From Candidatus Cryptobacteroides intestinigallinarum (GTDB lineage: Bacteria > Bacteroidota > Bacteroidia > Bacteroidales > UBA932): a stretch of DNA of 64,000 nucleotides. The stretch covers positions 1-64,000 of the forward strand of contig JADIMK010000010.1 in the NCBI GenBank assembly GCA_017694785.1, given 5' to 3'. Position 1 is the first letter of the stretch. Each line of letters opens with the position of its first letter. The notes beneath the pieces are model-generated. The model was not told the origin of the DNA. It ran no database searches and saw nothing but the letters and a program-made list of their open reading frames with translations. This document shows positions 45,511-54,781 of this stretch, piece by piece. Made by a program: the position numbers and the translations under genes.

Positions 45511-47693
45511 CCATCGAGAAAGAGATGGAGGAAAAGGAAGACGTAAATAAATTTTTGAAGAAAAAGGGAAAAGATATGGACAAGGAAAATATAATAGAAA
45601 ATGAAAACTGTCGGCAGACAATTGGAAATGAAAACGGCCTGCAGACAGGGGAGAACCCTCTGCTGACGGAGTCTCCGTATCCTTTCGGGGCACCGCAGTT
45701 CGACAAGATACGCAACAGCGACTATCTGCCTGCCTTTGAAGAAGGGATAAGGGAGGCCAAGGCTGAGATTGATGCCATAGCAGGAAATCCTGCCGAGCCT
45801 GATTTTTCAAATACAATAGAGGCTCTTGAGTTCAGCGGAAGGAAGCTGGACCAGGTCTCGGACATATTCTTCAATATCCTTGAGGCAGACACAGATGACG
45901 AAAAGCAGGAGATCGCCGAGAAGGTGTCCCCGATGCTCACGGAATACTCCATGTATGTGTCAATGAATGAGAAACTTTTCAAAAGGGTCAGCTATGTCTA
46001 CGGGATGAAAGACTCTCTCGGGCTTTCTTCTGATGCGAAGAAGCTTCTTGAAGATACCTACAGGTCCTTTGTGCGCAACGGTGCAGCCCTTGAAGGTGCC
46101 GACAGGGAAGAATTTGCCAGATGCGTTGAGCAGCTGTCTCTGCTTTCCCTGCAGTTCGGGAAGAATGTCCTTGCAAGCTCGAACTCATTCAGCTTGCATG
46201 TCGAGAATGAAGCTGACCTTGACGGACTTCCTCAGTATGTGCGTGATATGGGTGCTGCTTCTGCTGCCGAGAAAGGTCTTGTCGGATGGGTATATACCCT
46301 GGAGTATCCGAGCTACAGTCCTTTCATGAAGTTCAGCCGCTGCAGGGAGCTCCGCCGGAAGATGTACATGGCGAGGAGCACAAGGGCTTACGGAGGTGAA
46401 TTCGGCAATGAAGGCATTGTCGGGGATATCGTGGCCCTCCGTCTCAAGAAGGCCAGGCTCCTGGGCTATAAGACATATGCGGAATATGCTCTGGAGGAAA
46501 GGATGGCCCGTACACCGGAGAAAGTGTCTTCTTTTCTGACTGATATGCTTGTCAAGACCTTGCCTTTCGCAAGAAAAGACGTTGATGATGTACTTGGCTA
46601 TGCCCGTCGCAACGGCTTTGAAGGAGAGGTGCTGGAGCCATGGGATTTCTCCTACTGGGCTGAACGCTACCAGGAGGCTGAATATTCTCTCAATGAGGAG
46701 CAGCTGAAGCCATATTTCAGGCTTGAGGACTGCATTTCAGCTGTATTCGGACTGGCCGGAAGGCTTTATGGGCTACGTTTCGATGAAAGGAAAGATATCC
46801 CGGTATATCACAAGGATGTGAAGGTCTATGACGTGACCGATGCTTCAGGACGCCACATGGCTCTTTTCTATGCCGATTTCTTCCCTCGTCCGTCAAAACG
46901 GGACGGTGCTTGGATGACAGAGTTCCGTGGACAGAGCATCATAGACGGTGTCGAGCATCGTCCGTTCATAAGCATAGTAACGAATTTCACCAAACCGTCG
47001 GCTTCTGCCCCTTCTCTGCTTACCCATGGTGAGTTTACTACTTTCCTGCACGAGTTCGGGCATGCGCTGCACGGTATACTTGCAGAGGGCCGTTATCCTT
47101 CCCTTACCGGTACAAATGTCGAAAGGGATTTTGTGGAGCTGCCGTCCCAGATCATGGAGAACTGGGCATGCGAGCCGGAATACCTTGACTCCTTTGCAAA
47201 GGACTACAGGACAGGCGAAGTGATTCCTGACGAACTTGTCAAGAGGATAGTGAGGGCGCAGAATTATCTTGCCGGCTATCAGCAGGTGCGCCAGCTTCAG
47301 TTCGGCATACTGGACATGGCCTGGCATACCCTCAGGGATGAGGCCGAATGCAGAGAAGCCGGTAAATCTGTCGAAGAGTTCGAAAAGAAGGCCCTTGCCG
47401 GATCTGAGGTGCTTCCTCATGCGGAAGGTACCGTGATCTCGACATCCTTCGGACATATATTCTCTGGCGGATATGCGGCAGGATATTATTCTTACAAGTG
47501 GGCGGAAGTGCTTGAGGCAGATGCGTTTTCTCTATTCAAGGAGAACGGGATATTCGACCGCGCTACAGCGGAGTCATTCCGCAGCAACATACTTTCCAGA
47601 GGAGGTTCGGAAGATCCGGACGTGCTGTACAGGAATTTCCGCGGCCGGGATCCTCAGCCTGATGCCCTCATGAAGAAGCTGGGTCTTATCTGA
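45507..47693 (+). CDS. M3-family metallopeptidase (Dcp/oligopeptidase A type)
   Basis: The protein is a cytoplasmic zinc peptidase that degrades short peptides. The zinc motif HEFGHALH lies in FTTFLHEFGHALHGILAEG, and the third ligand region is FVELPSQIMENW. The conserved start NPLLTESPYPFGAPQFDKIRNSDYLPAFEEGI begins only at about residue 50. The 50 residues before it are charged, low-complexity sequence. The ATG at 45507 overlaps the upstream stop; an internal ATG at 45576 (MDKENII) is an equally good start, giving 705 residues. Dcp proteins are around 680. No signal peptide is seen. Confidence 0.92.
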   Translation: MTIEKEMEEKEDVNKFLKKKGKDMDKENIIENENCRQTIGNENGLQTGENPLLTESPYPFGAPQFDKIRNSDYLPAFEEGIREAKAEIDAIAGNPAEPDFSNTIEALEFSGRKLDQVSDIFFNILEADTDDEKQEIAEKVSPMLTEYSMYVSMNEKLFKRVSYVYGMKDSLGLSSDAKKLLEDTYRSFVRNGAALEGADREEFARCVEQLSLLSLQFGKNVLASSNSFSLHVENEADLDGLPQYVRDMGAASAAEKGLVGWVYTLEYPSYSPFMKFSRCRELRRKMYMARSTRAYGGEFGNEGIVGDIVALRLKKARLLGYKTYAEYALEERMARTPEKVSSFLTDMLVKTLPFARKDVDDVLGYARRNGFEGEVLEPWDFSYWAERYQEAEYSLNEEQLKPYFRLEDCISAVFGLAGRLYGLRFDERKDIPVYHKDVKVYDVTDASGRHMALFYADFFPRPSKRDGAWMTEFRGQSIIDGVEHRPFISIVTNFTKPSASAPSLLTHGEFTTFLHEFGHALHGILAEGRYPSLTGTNVERDFVELPSQIMENWACEPEYLDSFAKDYRTGEVIPDELVKRIVRAQNYLAGYQQVRQLQFGILDMAWHTLRDEAECREAGKSVEEFEKKALAGSEVLPHAEGTVISTSFGHIFSGGYAAGYYSYKWAEVLEADAFSLFKENGIFDRATAESFRSNILSRGGSEDPDVLYRNFRGRDPQPDALMKKLGLI

Positions 47694-48984
47694 GCTGCTT
47701 CTTGTCTGGATCTCTGAAAAGCAGAGCGAACAGTATTGCGACTACGAGGGCGTAGCCCGCGAAGATGTACCAGACCGTGCTCCAGTCCCCGACTGTGTAG
47801 ATGGTCCCGTTGACTTCTGCTGAATGTGTGAAGCTGTTCACGACGGCCTGTGCTCCGATCATTCCTATCGATGCACCTACTCCGTTGGTCATCAGCATAA
47901 AGAGTCCCTGTGCACTTGACCGGATGTCTTCAGTTGTCTTCTCGTTGACGAAGAGAGAGCCGGAGATGTTGAAGAAGTCGAATGCCACTCCGTATACCAG
48001 CATGGAGAGGATGAACATCCATACGCCTGATCCAGGATTTCCGATGCCGAAGAGCCCGAATCTGAATACCCAGGCTATCATGGCGATGAGCATCACCTTC
48101 TTGATGCCGAACCTCTTCATGGCAAACGGTATGAGGAGGATGCCGAGGGTCTCTGATACCTGCGATATTGATATGAGCGCATTGGCATTGTCCGCTCCGA
48201 ATGTCCCTGCATATTCAGGTATGGCCTTGAAGCTGGTGATGAACGGATTGGCATATCCGTTGGTTATCTGCAGAGCTACGCCGAGAAGCATCGAGAAAAT
48301 GAAGAATGCCGCCATATTCCTGTCCTTGAAAAGTGTGAAGGCCTTGAGCCCCAGAGAGTCCGCCAGGGTCTTCCTCTCTTGTGATGCTTTTACAGGGCAG
48401 TCAGGAAGGGTGAACGAATAGATCATGAGGACGATGCCTAGTATTCCGGAAGTCAGGAACTGGTTGTATGTGGACTGGAACTGTACTCCGTCCCCGTCTT
48501 TCATGAAATTGACGAAGAGCATGCTGCAGATGAAGCCGATCGTGCCGAATACCCTGATAGGCGGGAAGTCCTTGACGGTGTCGTAGCCGTTGTTTTCAAG
48601 TACCGTGTAGGCCACAGAGTTTGAAAGTGCTATCGTAGGCATGTAGAAGGCTACGCTGAGCGTGTAAAGAGGGAAGATCACACCGAATTCGATGGAGTTT
48701 CCTGCTGTCATGCCGTAATATCCTGCAGCAAGCATGGCTACACCGGCGATGCCGTGGCAGAGCGCGAGTACTTTCTGTGCCGGCATGAGCTTGTCTGCCA
48801 GTATTCCGATGAGAGCAGGCATGAATATCGATACGATTCCCTGCATTGAATAGAACCAGCCGATGTTCTCCGCCAGGCCGGTCTTTGCAAGGTAGTTGCC
48901 CATTGAAGTGAGATATGCTCCCCAGATGGCAAACTGGAGAAAGCTAAGGATGATCAGCCTTGATCGAACAGCTTTGTTTCCCAT
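47686..48984 (-). CDS. Nucleoside:H+ symporter family transporter (NupG-like)
   Basis: The 432-residue inner-membrane protein has twelve helices and matches the nucleoside proton symporter branch of the MFS: LIILSFLQFAIWGAYLTSMGNYL at the N-terminus, ALIGILADKLMPAQKVLA after helix 2, and PTIALSNSVAYTVLENNG. It probably imports nucleosides. Its stop overlaps that of the M3 peptidase gene on the other strand by 8 bp. It diverges from tgt, whose coding start lies 134 bp away. Confidence 0.9.
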   Translation of the reverse strand: MGNKAVRSRLIILSFLQFAIWGAYLTSMGNYLAKTGLAENIGWFYSMQGIVSIFMPALIGILADKLMPAQKVLALCHGIAGVAMLAAGYYGMTAGNSIEFGVIFPLYTLSVAFYMPTIALSNSVAYTVLENNGYDTVKDFPPIRVFGTIGFICSMLFVNFMKDGDGVQFQSTYNQFLTSGILGIVLMIYSFTLPDCPVKASQERKTLADSLGLKAFTLFKDRNMAAFFIFSMLLGVALQITNGYANPFITSFKAIPEYAGTFGADNANALISISQVSETLGILLIPFAMKRFGIKKVMLIAMIAWVFRFGLFGIGNPGSGVWMFILSMLVYGVAFDFFNISGSLFVNEKTTEDIRSSAQGLFMLMTNGVGASIGMIGAQAVVNSFTHSAEVNGTIYTVGDWSTVWYIFAGYALVVAILFALLFRDPDKKQLR

Positions 48985-49073
48985 ATTGTGCTATGATTAT
49001 GTTGTCAGTGCCGTAACAGGCATGTATTCCGCGCTGCGGCATACAAAGATAAGAGTATTTCTTCAACTTTTGC

Positions 49074-49081
49074 TATCTTTG
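49074..49081 (+). promoter_or_regulatory. Putative -7 promoter box for tgt
   Basis: TATCTTTG matches TAnnTTTG, 36 bp before the chosen tgt ATG, and supports that start. Confidence 0.5.
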
Positions 49082-49117
49082 AAGTTTGAAAATTTTACTG
49101 TTCAGAATACTCAGGAG

Positions 49118-50248
49118 ATGAAATTCGTAAAGACACATACTGATCCCGGTTCATCAGCCAGGTGCGGTACTATAACCACTGACCATGGCACTATTGAGAC
49201 CCCTATCTTCATGCCTGTAGGCACAGTGGGCTCCGTAAAGGGAATCTATCACCGCGACCTCAAGGAAGACATAAAGGCAGAGATAATACTGGGAAACACT
49301 TATCATCTGTATCTCCGACCGGGCCTTGATATACTCAGGAAGGCCGGAGGACTGCACAAATTCATTTCCTGGGACCGCCCTATCCTGACTGACAGCGGCG
49401 GATTCCAGGTCTTTTCTCTTTCTCCTATACGTAAGCTTACTCCTGACGGCTGTACTTTCCGTTCGCATATAGACGGGTCTAAACATGTGTTTACCCCTGA
49501 GAACAATGTTGACACCCAGCGGATAATAGGTGGCGACATCATCATGGCCCTGGACGAGTGCACCCCGGGGAACGCTTCATACGAGTATGCCCGCAAGTCC
49601 CTGGATCTCACCAAGTCGTGGCTGGAAAGATGTATAGCCCATTTTGACAGTACCGAACCTCTCTACGGATATTCCCAGACATTCTTCCCGATTGTACAGG
49701 GCTGTGTCTATCCTGACCTGAGAAGGGAAGCTGCCGAGCATGCCGCTTCATTTGACAGGGAAGGATATGCCATAGGCGGTCTTTCAGTAGGGGAGACTAC
49801 GGAGCAGATGTACGAGATGCTTGAAGTCGTGTGCCCGATCCTTCCTGATGACAGGCCGAGATACCTGATGGGTGTAGGTACTCCTGCCAATATCCTGGAG
49901 GGAATAGCCCGCGGAGTGGACATGTTCGACTGCGTCATGCCGACGAGAAACGGCCGCAACGGCATGGTATTTACCTGGGACGGCATAATGAACATGAAGA
50001 ACCAGAAATGGGCGGAAGACTTTTCTCCGCTTGACCCGAAAGGCACGTCATTTGTCGACAGGACTTATTCCAAGGCATATCTCAGACATCTTTTCATAGC
50101 AAAGGAAATCTTCGCCGGACAGATCGCAAGTGAACACAACCTTGCATTCTATCTGGACCTTGTGCGAGAAGCCCGCCGTCATATCAAGGCAGGGGACTTC
50201 AGCCGCTGGAAGGACGAGACTGTCAGAAAGGTAATGACAAGACTTTAA
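49118..50248 (+). CDS. tgt: tRNA-guanine transglycosylase (queuosine pathway)
   Basis: Tgt swaps guanine 34 of GUN-anticodon tRNAs for a queuosine precursor. The 376-residue protein has GNTYHLYLRPG, the general-base Asp92 in TDSGGFQVFSL, GVGTPANILEGIARGVDMFD with nucleophile Asp271, and PTRNGRNG. The three zinc cysteines of the standard CxCxxC are replaced by Gly309, Ser311 and Asp314 (DPKGTSFVD), while His340 remains. The ATG at 49118 follows AGGAG and gives the right N-terminus; the track start at 48896 lies inside the divergent transporter gene. An LptG gene follows 11 bp downstream. Confidence 0.95.
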   Translation: MKFVKTHTDPGSSARCGTITTDHGTIETPIFMPVGTVGSVKGIYHRDLKEDIKAEIILGNTYHLYLRPGLDILRKAGGLHKFISWDRPILTDSGGFQVFSLSPIRKLTPDGCTFRSHIDGSKHVFTPENNVDTQRIIGGDIIMALDECTPGNASYEYARKSLDLTKSWLERCIAHFDSTEPLYGYSQTFFPIVQGCVYPDLRREAAEHAASFDREGYAIGGLSVGETTEQMYEMLEVVCPILPDDRPRYLMGVGTPANILEGIARGVDMFDCVMPTRNGRNGMVFTWDGIMNMKNQKWAEDFSPLDPKGTSFVDRTYSKAYLRHLFIAKEIFAGQIASEHNLAFYLDLVREARRHIKAGDFSRWKDETVRKVMTRL

Positions 50249-50259
50249 ACCGTACGGAT

Positions 50260-51351
50260 ATGGACCTCAAGCCGAGACTCCTTGATTTATATATAATCAA
50301 GAAATTCATATTCACATTCTTTATCGCGCTGATCCTCATCATAGGCATCGTGATAATTTTTGACATAAGCGAGAAGATCGATGATTTTGTGAGCAACGAG
50401 GCTCCCCTCAAGGCCATCATCTTTGACTACTATCTCAATTTCATCCCTTATTTCATGAACATGTTCAGTCCTCTGTTCGTGTTTATTACGGTCATCTTCT
50501 TTACTTCGAAGATGGCTGCCAATTCAGAGATCGTAGCCATACTTTCGTGCGGCATAAGCTTCCACAGGATGATGGTGCCATATATTGTGTCGGCTGCATT
50601 CATAGCGCTTTTCTCCCTTGCCCTCAACCTGTTCGTCATACCTCAGTCAAATGCCACGAGAGTGGAGTTCGAAAGCAAATATATCAAAGGACACACCAAG
50701 AAGACAGTCAGGAACATCCATTATCAGATAGCCCCCGGAGAGTTCGTGTATGTGGAGTCGTTCAGTACGTGGAACAATACAGCCTACAGGTTCACTCTGG
50801 AGGAAATACGCGACAACAAGCTGATTTCAAAGCTCTCGGCTGAAACCGCCGTCTGGGACAGCACGGCCGCCTGCTGGAAACTGAAGAAATATTTCATAAG
50901 GGACTATACCTCAGCTCTCGGTGACCAGGTGCGCAGCGGAGCAGAGCTTGATACCGTCATAGATCTCAGCGTCAAGGACCTTTATATACAGAAAGGCGAG
51001 GTGGAGACACTTTCCTATAAGAAACTCAACGAGATGATCGATATCCAGAAGATGAGGGGGGATGCCAATGTCAAGGTGGCTCTTATAGAAAAGCATACAA
51101 GGTTTGCCCTTCCGTTCTCAGCGTTCATCCTCACCATCATGGGCGTAGCCCTTTCTTCCAAGAAAAGGAGGGGAGGCATCGGCTGGAACATCGGTATCGG
51201 TATCGCCCTGAGCTTCTCATATATCCTTTTCCTGAGATTCAGCCAGATGTTCGTCTATACTGATTTCCTCCCGCCTGGAATAGCCCTGTGGGTGCCTAAT
51301 ATCCTTTTCGCTTTCGTCGCAGGATTCCTGTATAAGATAGCTCCTAAGTAG
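50260..51351 (+). CDS. lptG: LptF/LptG-family lipopolysaccharide export permease
   Basis: The 363-residue protein has three N-terminal and three C-terminal membrane helices around a periplasmic beta-jellyroll domain, the layout of LptG. Typical sequences are LYIIKKFIFTFFIALILI, MAANSEIVAILSCGISFHRMM (coupling helix contacting LptB) and the C-terminal FALPFSAFILTIMGVALSSKKRRGG. With LptB and a partner permease it extracts LPS from the inner membrane. The partner is probably the permease half of the fused gene at 55453-57903. It follows tgt by 11 bp, an order I know from other Bacteroidales. Confidence 0.92.
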   Translation: MDLKPRLLDLYIIKKFIFTFFIALILIIGIVIIFDISEKIDDFVSNEAPLKAIIFDYYLNFIPYFMNMFSPLFVFITVIFFTSKMAANSEIVAILSCGISFHRMMVPYIVSAAFIALFSLALNLFVIPQSNATRVEFESKYIKGHTKKTVRNIHYQIAPGEFVYVESFSTWNNTAYRFTLEEIRDNKLISKLSAETAVWDSTAACWKLKKYFIRDYTSALGDQVRSGAELDTVIDLSVKDLYIQKGEVETLSYKKLNEMIDIQKMRGDANVKVALIEKHTRFALPFSAFILTIMGVALSSKKRRGGIGWNIGIGIALSFSYILFLRFSQMFVYTDFLPPGIALWVPNILFAFVAGFLYKIAPK

Positions 51352-51414
51352 CATCCGGACAGTACGTCAGTCAGATCTTGAGGGGCAGAGTCGCATTTAT
51401 TTTCTGAAACGAGA

Positions 51415-52287
51415 ATGGAAGTTGAAATCACAGATGTACAGATCGATGTCATTGCAGGCATAGCATATTCGCAGGTCTTTACGGCAAGGAGCTGCCGTCC
51501 GTTGAGGATGACGGTGATGATTCCCCGGACAGGAGTGCCCAAGCCTGCCGTGGTCTATTTCCCTGGAGGGGGATTCGTGACATGTGATTATGAAAAGTTT
51601 GTCCAGATGCGTTTGGCACTGGCGAAGGCTGGATTTGTCGTAGCTGCCGCTGAATACAGGACTGTGCCGGACAAGTATCCGGCTCCTGTCATAGACGGGA
51701 AGGCTGCTGTCCGTTTCCTCAGGGCACATGCATCTCTTCTGGAGATAGATCCTGCGCGTATTGGAGTCCTCGGGGATTCATCCGGAGGGTATCTGGCACA
51801 GATGATTGCCGTGACCGGTGGAGATCCTGGTCTTGAAAAGGGCGAAAATCTCGGCTTTTCTTCCGAGGTGCAGGCGGCCGCTACTCTTTATGGAATAAGC
51901 GACCTCCGTAGCATCGGGGAAGGGTATCCTGATGAAATACAGAAAGTCCATGCGTCTCCGGCTGTGACTGAGGCTCTTATGCTTCATGGTCCTGCTTTCG
52001 GCAGTTTTCCCGGTGCCGGCATATTGTCTGATCCTGCAAAAGCTCTTGAGGCGAGTCCTCTTGGCCATATCCGGGAGAATCTCCCTCCGTTTCTCATAAT
52101 GCACGGCACAGTTGACACTCTTGTGTCTCCGAAGCAAAGCTCCAGGCTCTACGAGGCATTGTCTGAGAAAGGCAATGATGTCTCTTACGTCACTGTTGAG
52201 GGCGCCGGACATGGAGATCTTTTCTGGTATCAGCCGCAGCTCATAGAGACAGTAACAGGCTGGTTCAGGACAATTATGTTCCGCTGA
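51415..52287 (+). CDS. Alpha/beta-hydrolase esterase (HSL-like)
   Basis: The 290-residue protein carries the oxyanion-hole segment YFPGGGFVTCDY, the nucleophile elbow GDSSGG (IGVLGDSSGGYLAQ), and a C-terminal acid and His in MHGTVDTLVSPKQS and GAGHGDLFWY. It fits acetyl-esterase-like members of the hormone-sensitive lipase group. There is no signal peptide, so it acts in the cytoplasm. The first 40 residues are not well conserved. It stands 63 bp after lptG and converges with ilvE. The substrate is unknown. Confidence 0.85.
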   Translation: MEVEITDVQIDVIAGIAYSQVFTARSCRPLRMTVMIPRTGVPKPAVVYFPGGGFVTCDYEKFVQMRLALAKAGFVVAAAEYRTVPDKYPAPVIDGKAAVRFLRAHASLLEIDPARIGVLGDSSGGYLAQMIAVTGGDPGLEKGENLGFSSEVQAAATLYGISDLRSIGEGYPDEIQKVHASPAVTEALMLHGPAFGSFPGAGILSDPAKALEASPLGHIRENLPPFLIMHGTVDTLVSPKQSSRLYEALSEKGNDVSYVTVEGAGHGDLFWYQPQLIETVTGWFRTIMFR

Positions 52288-52380
52288 GGCGTCTTCGATA
52301 TAGCAGTCCGCAGTATTGTACCATCGGTATTGTCCAGACTTCTGCCGTCTGTCACGAAGTCATCATTTTGACGTCTACTG

Positions 52381-53409
52381 TCAGTCAACGAAGACACACC
52401 AGCCGAACGGATCTTCTGTCTCGCCGAACTGTATGCCGGTGATGAAGTTGTAGAGCCTGAGGCTCTTCGGTCCGCACTCTTTCGGATAAGTGTATGAAGT
52501 GATTTCGTCAGACTCAAGGAACGGCTTGTCATCTACCTGATATACAGGAGTTATGACTACTGCAGTACCGCATTCTCCGACTTCGTCGAAAGTACTGAGT
52601 TCGCTGACTTCAACCTGTCTTCTCTCGACTTCCATTCCAAGATGCCTTGCTGCTGCCTCAAGTGATTTGTTGGTGATTGATGGCAGGATGGAATCCGACT
52701 TAGGGGTGATGTAGGTGTTGCCTTTGATTGCGAAGAAGTTGGATGAACCGAACTCATCGATATATTTCTTTCTTGCAGGATCAAGGTAGAGGACTGCCTT
52801 GTAGCCCTGCTGATGAGCCATGTTGTATGAGCAGAGGGAAGCTGCATAGTTGCCTCCGAGCTTGTAGCAGCCGCATCCGTTTGGCGCAGCTCTGTCGTAG
52901 TTTCTTGCGATGACGACTTTTATGGCTTCAAGATTGCCTCCGTTGTATGCTCCTACAGGAGAACAGAGCATCATGAAGAGACAGTCTTTGGAAGAATTCA
53001 CGCCAAGTTGAGGGTTGACTCCTATCAGGGTCGGTCTCAGGTACAGCGATGCATGTGTGCCGTATGGCGGCAGGAAATCCAGATTTTCCTTTACCGAACG
53101 GATGCACATTTCGATGAAAAGCTCTGTCGAAGGCGCTGCGATGCCCAGGAATTTTGCAGATCTCTGGAGTCTCGCTGCATTCTCGTCAGGTCTGAAGAGG
53201 CGTATGCGGCCATCTTTCCCACGGAAGGCTTTCAGTCCTTCAAAGCATTCGATGCTGTAATGGAGAGCTCCTGCAAATGAACTTAACCTGATGTCGTCAT
53301 CAGTGTGGCTTTCTACTTCGCCCCATTTCCCGTCCTTGTAGCTGCAGGTCAGGATCGTGTTGGTCTTCGTGTAGGAAAATGTCAGTTTTGTCCAGTCTAC
53401 GTTAGCCAT
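52381..53409 (-). CDS. ilvE: Branched-chain amino acid aminotransferase
   Basis: The 342-residue PLP enzyme performs the last step of valine, leucine and isoleucine synthesis, or the first of their breakdown. The PLP lysine is Lys183 in GCYKLGGNYAAS. Other family marks are LHYSIECFEGLKAFRG, SLYLRPTLIGV and VYQVDDKPF near the end. It follows ilvA by 11 bp on the same strand and so forms a two-gene isoleucine-related operon. Length and start are normal. Confidence 0.96.
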   Translation of the reverse strand: MANVDWTKLTFSYTKTNTILTCSYKDGKWGEVESHTDDDIRLSSFAGALHYSIECFEGLKAFRGKDGRIRLFRPDENAARLQRSAKFLGIAAPSTELFIEMCIRSVKENLDFLPPYGTHASLYLRPTLIGVNPQLGVNSSKDCLFMMLCSPVGAYNGGNLEAIKVVIARNYDRAAPNGCGCYKLGGNYAASLCSYNMAHQQGYKAVLYLDPARKKYIDEFGSSNFFAIKGNTYITPKSDSILPSITNKSLEAAARHLGMEVERRQVEVSELSTFDEVGECGTAVVITPVYQVDDKPFLESDEITSYTYPKECGPKSLRLYNFITGIQFGETEDPFGWCVFVD

Positions 53410-53420
53410 TGTTAACCTCC

Positions 53421-54680
53421 TTAAATCAATATTTCAAAAAGTTTGTTGTTTTCGTTGATGTATTCATAGGCGATGTTGTGCTCATCCATACGTCTGATGA
53501 GAGCCTCATAGTCTTTTTTAGATGCAACCTCTATGCCTATCAGGGCCGGTCCTTCCTCTTTGTTCGTCTTTTTTATGTACTGGATGTAGACCAGGTCGTC
53601 AGTCGGGCCTATGACATCTCTGACGAATGACAGTATGGCACCTGATTTCTGCGGGAATTTTACGATGAAGTAGTGCTTCAGCCCTTCATAGAGCAGCGAT
53701 TTCTCGCGTATTTCTTCCATTCTGGTGATATCGTTGTTGCTTCCGCTCACGATGCAGCCTACTTTCTTGCCTTTGATCTTGTCTGCATAGAATCTGAGAG
53801 CTGCGGTAGAGAGTGCTCCTGCGGGCTCCACTACTATGGCGCTCTTGTTGTACATCTCGATGATCATGGTGCAGACTGCGCCTTCCGGCACAGCGACAAT
53901 ATCGTCAAGCACCTGCCTGCACACCTCGTAGGTGTATTCACCGGCTTTCTTTACAGCTGCTCCGTCGACGAATTTATCTATGTGGTCAAGGTCTACTATA
54001 TGGCCTTGCTCTATGGCTGTCTTCATGCAGGCCGCTCCGGCAGGCTCAACTCCGATGAGCTTGACTCCAGGCCATATCTGACGGAGATATCCGCCTACTC
54101 CTGCTGCAAGTCCACCGCCTCCGATAGGGATGAACACATAGTCCAGCGGTTCACTGCACTGACGGGCAAGCTCGAGACCGATCGTGCCCTGTCCTTCAAT
54201 GATCTTCGGGTCATCGAAAGGAGGGATGAATGTCTTTCCGCTCTTGCGTGCATATTCAATGGCGGCATTGTTGGCAGCATCGAAGGTGTCGCCGGTAAGT
54301 ACGATGTCGATGTGGTCCTTGCCGAACATCTTGACCTGTTCGATCTTCTGCTTAGGTGTGGTTGTCGGCATGTATATCGAACCCATTATCTGCAGTTTGT
54401 TGCAGGAGAATGCCACACCCTGGGCGTGGTTGCCGGCACTTGCGCAGACAATCCCGTTCCTGAGCACATCAGGAGAGATGGACCTGATCTTGTTGTATGC
54501 TCCTCTGATCTTGTATGACCGTACTATCTGGAGGTCTTCGCGTTTCAGGTAGACGTCTGCTCCGTATTTTTCTGAAAGATGATTGTTTTTCATCAGCGGG
54601 GTAGGCTGTATTATTTCCCCGAGGACCTTGGCCGCCTTCTCAATATTTTCAACGGCCGGAAAATACTTTATCTCAGACAT
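53421..54680 (-). CDS. ilvA: Threonine ammonia-lyase (threonine dehydratase)
   Basis: The enzyme turns threonine into 2-oxobutanoate for isoleucine synthesis. PLP-binding Lys57 lies in SYKIRGAYNKI, the substrate loop is ASAGNHAQGVAF, and the PLP phosphate loop is IPIGGGGLAAGVGGYL. After about residue 330 there is one ACT-like regulatory domain (HYFIVKFPQKSGAILSFVRDV). The 419-residue length fits the short form with a single regulatory domain, unlike the 510-residue E. coli IlvA with two. A promoter box lies upstream, and ilvE follows. Confidence 0.95.
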   Translation of the reverse strand: MSEIKYFPAVENIEKAAKVLGEIIQPTPLMKNNHLSEKYGADVYLKREDLQIVRSYKIRGAYNKIRSISPDVLRNGIVCASAGNHAQGVAFSCNKLQIMGSIYMPTTTPKQKIEQVKMFGKDHIDIVLTGDTFDAANNAAIEYARKSGKTFIPPFDDPKIIEGQGTIGLELARQCSEPLDYVFIPIGGGGLAAGVGGYLRQIWPGVKLIGVEPAGAACMKTAIEQGHIVDLDHIDKFVDGAAVKKAGEYTYEVCRQVLDDIVAVPEGAVCTMIIEMYNKSAIVVEPAGALSTAALRFYADKIKGKKVGCIVSGSNNDITRMEEIREKSLLYEGLKHYFIVKFPQKSGAILSFVRDVIGPTDDLVYIQYIKKTNKEEGPALIGIEVASKKDYEALIRRMDEHNIAYEYINENNKLFEILI

Positions 54681-54716
54681 TTCTTATGTTTTTATCGCAA
54701 ATTTCCAATTTTTATG

Positions 54717-54724
54717 CAAAAATA
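54717..54724 (-). promoter_or_regulatory. Putative -7 promoter box for ilvA-ilvE
   Basis: Minus-strand TATTTTTG matches TAnnTTTG, 36 bp before the ilvA start. Confidence 0.5.
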
Positions 54725-54781
54725 TGACTTGATAGAGGATTTTCCTAATGAATTGAATTATTTTTTGCCGTTTTTGCTGTC

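Noticed and set aside
48896-49117. Longer Tgt N-terminus from the ORF track
   Set aside because: It overlaps the divergent transporter gene and a promoter box, and the extra 74 residues do not resemble Tgt.
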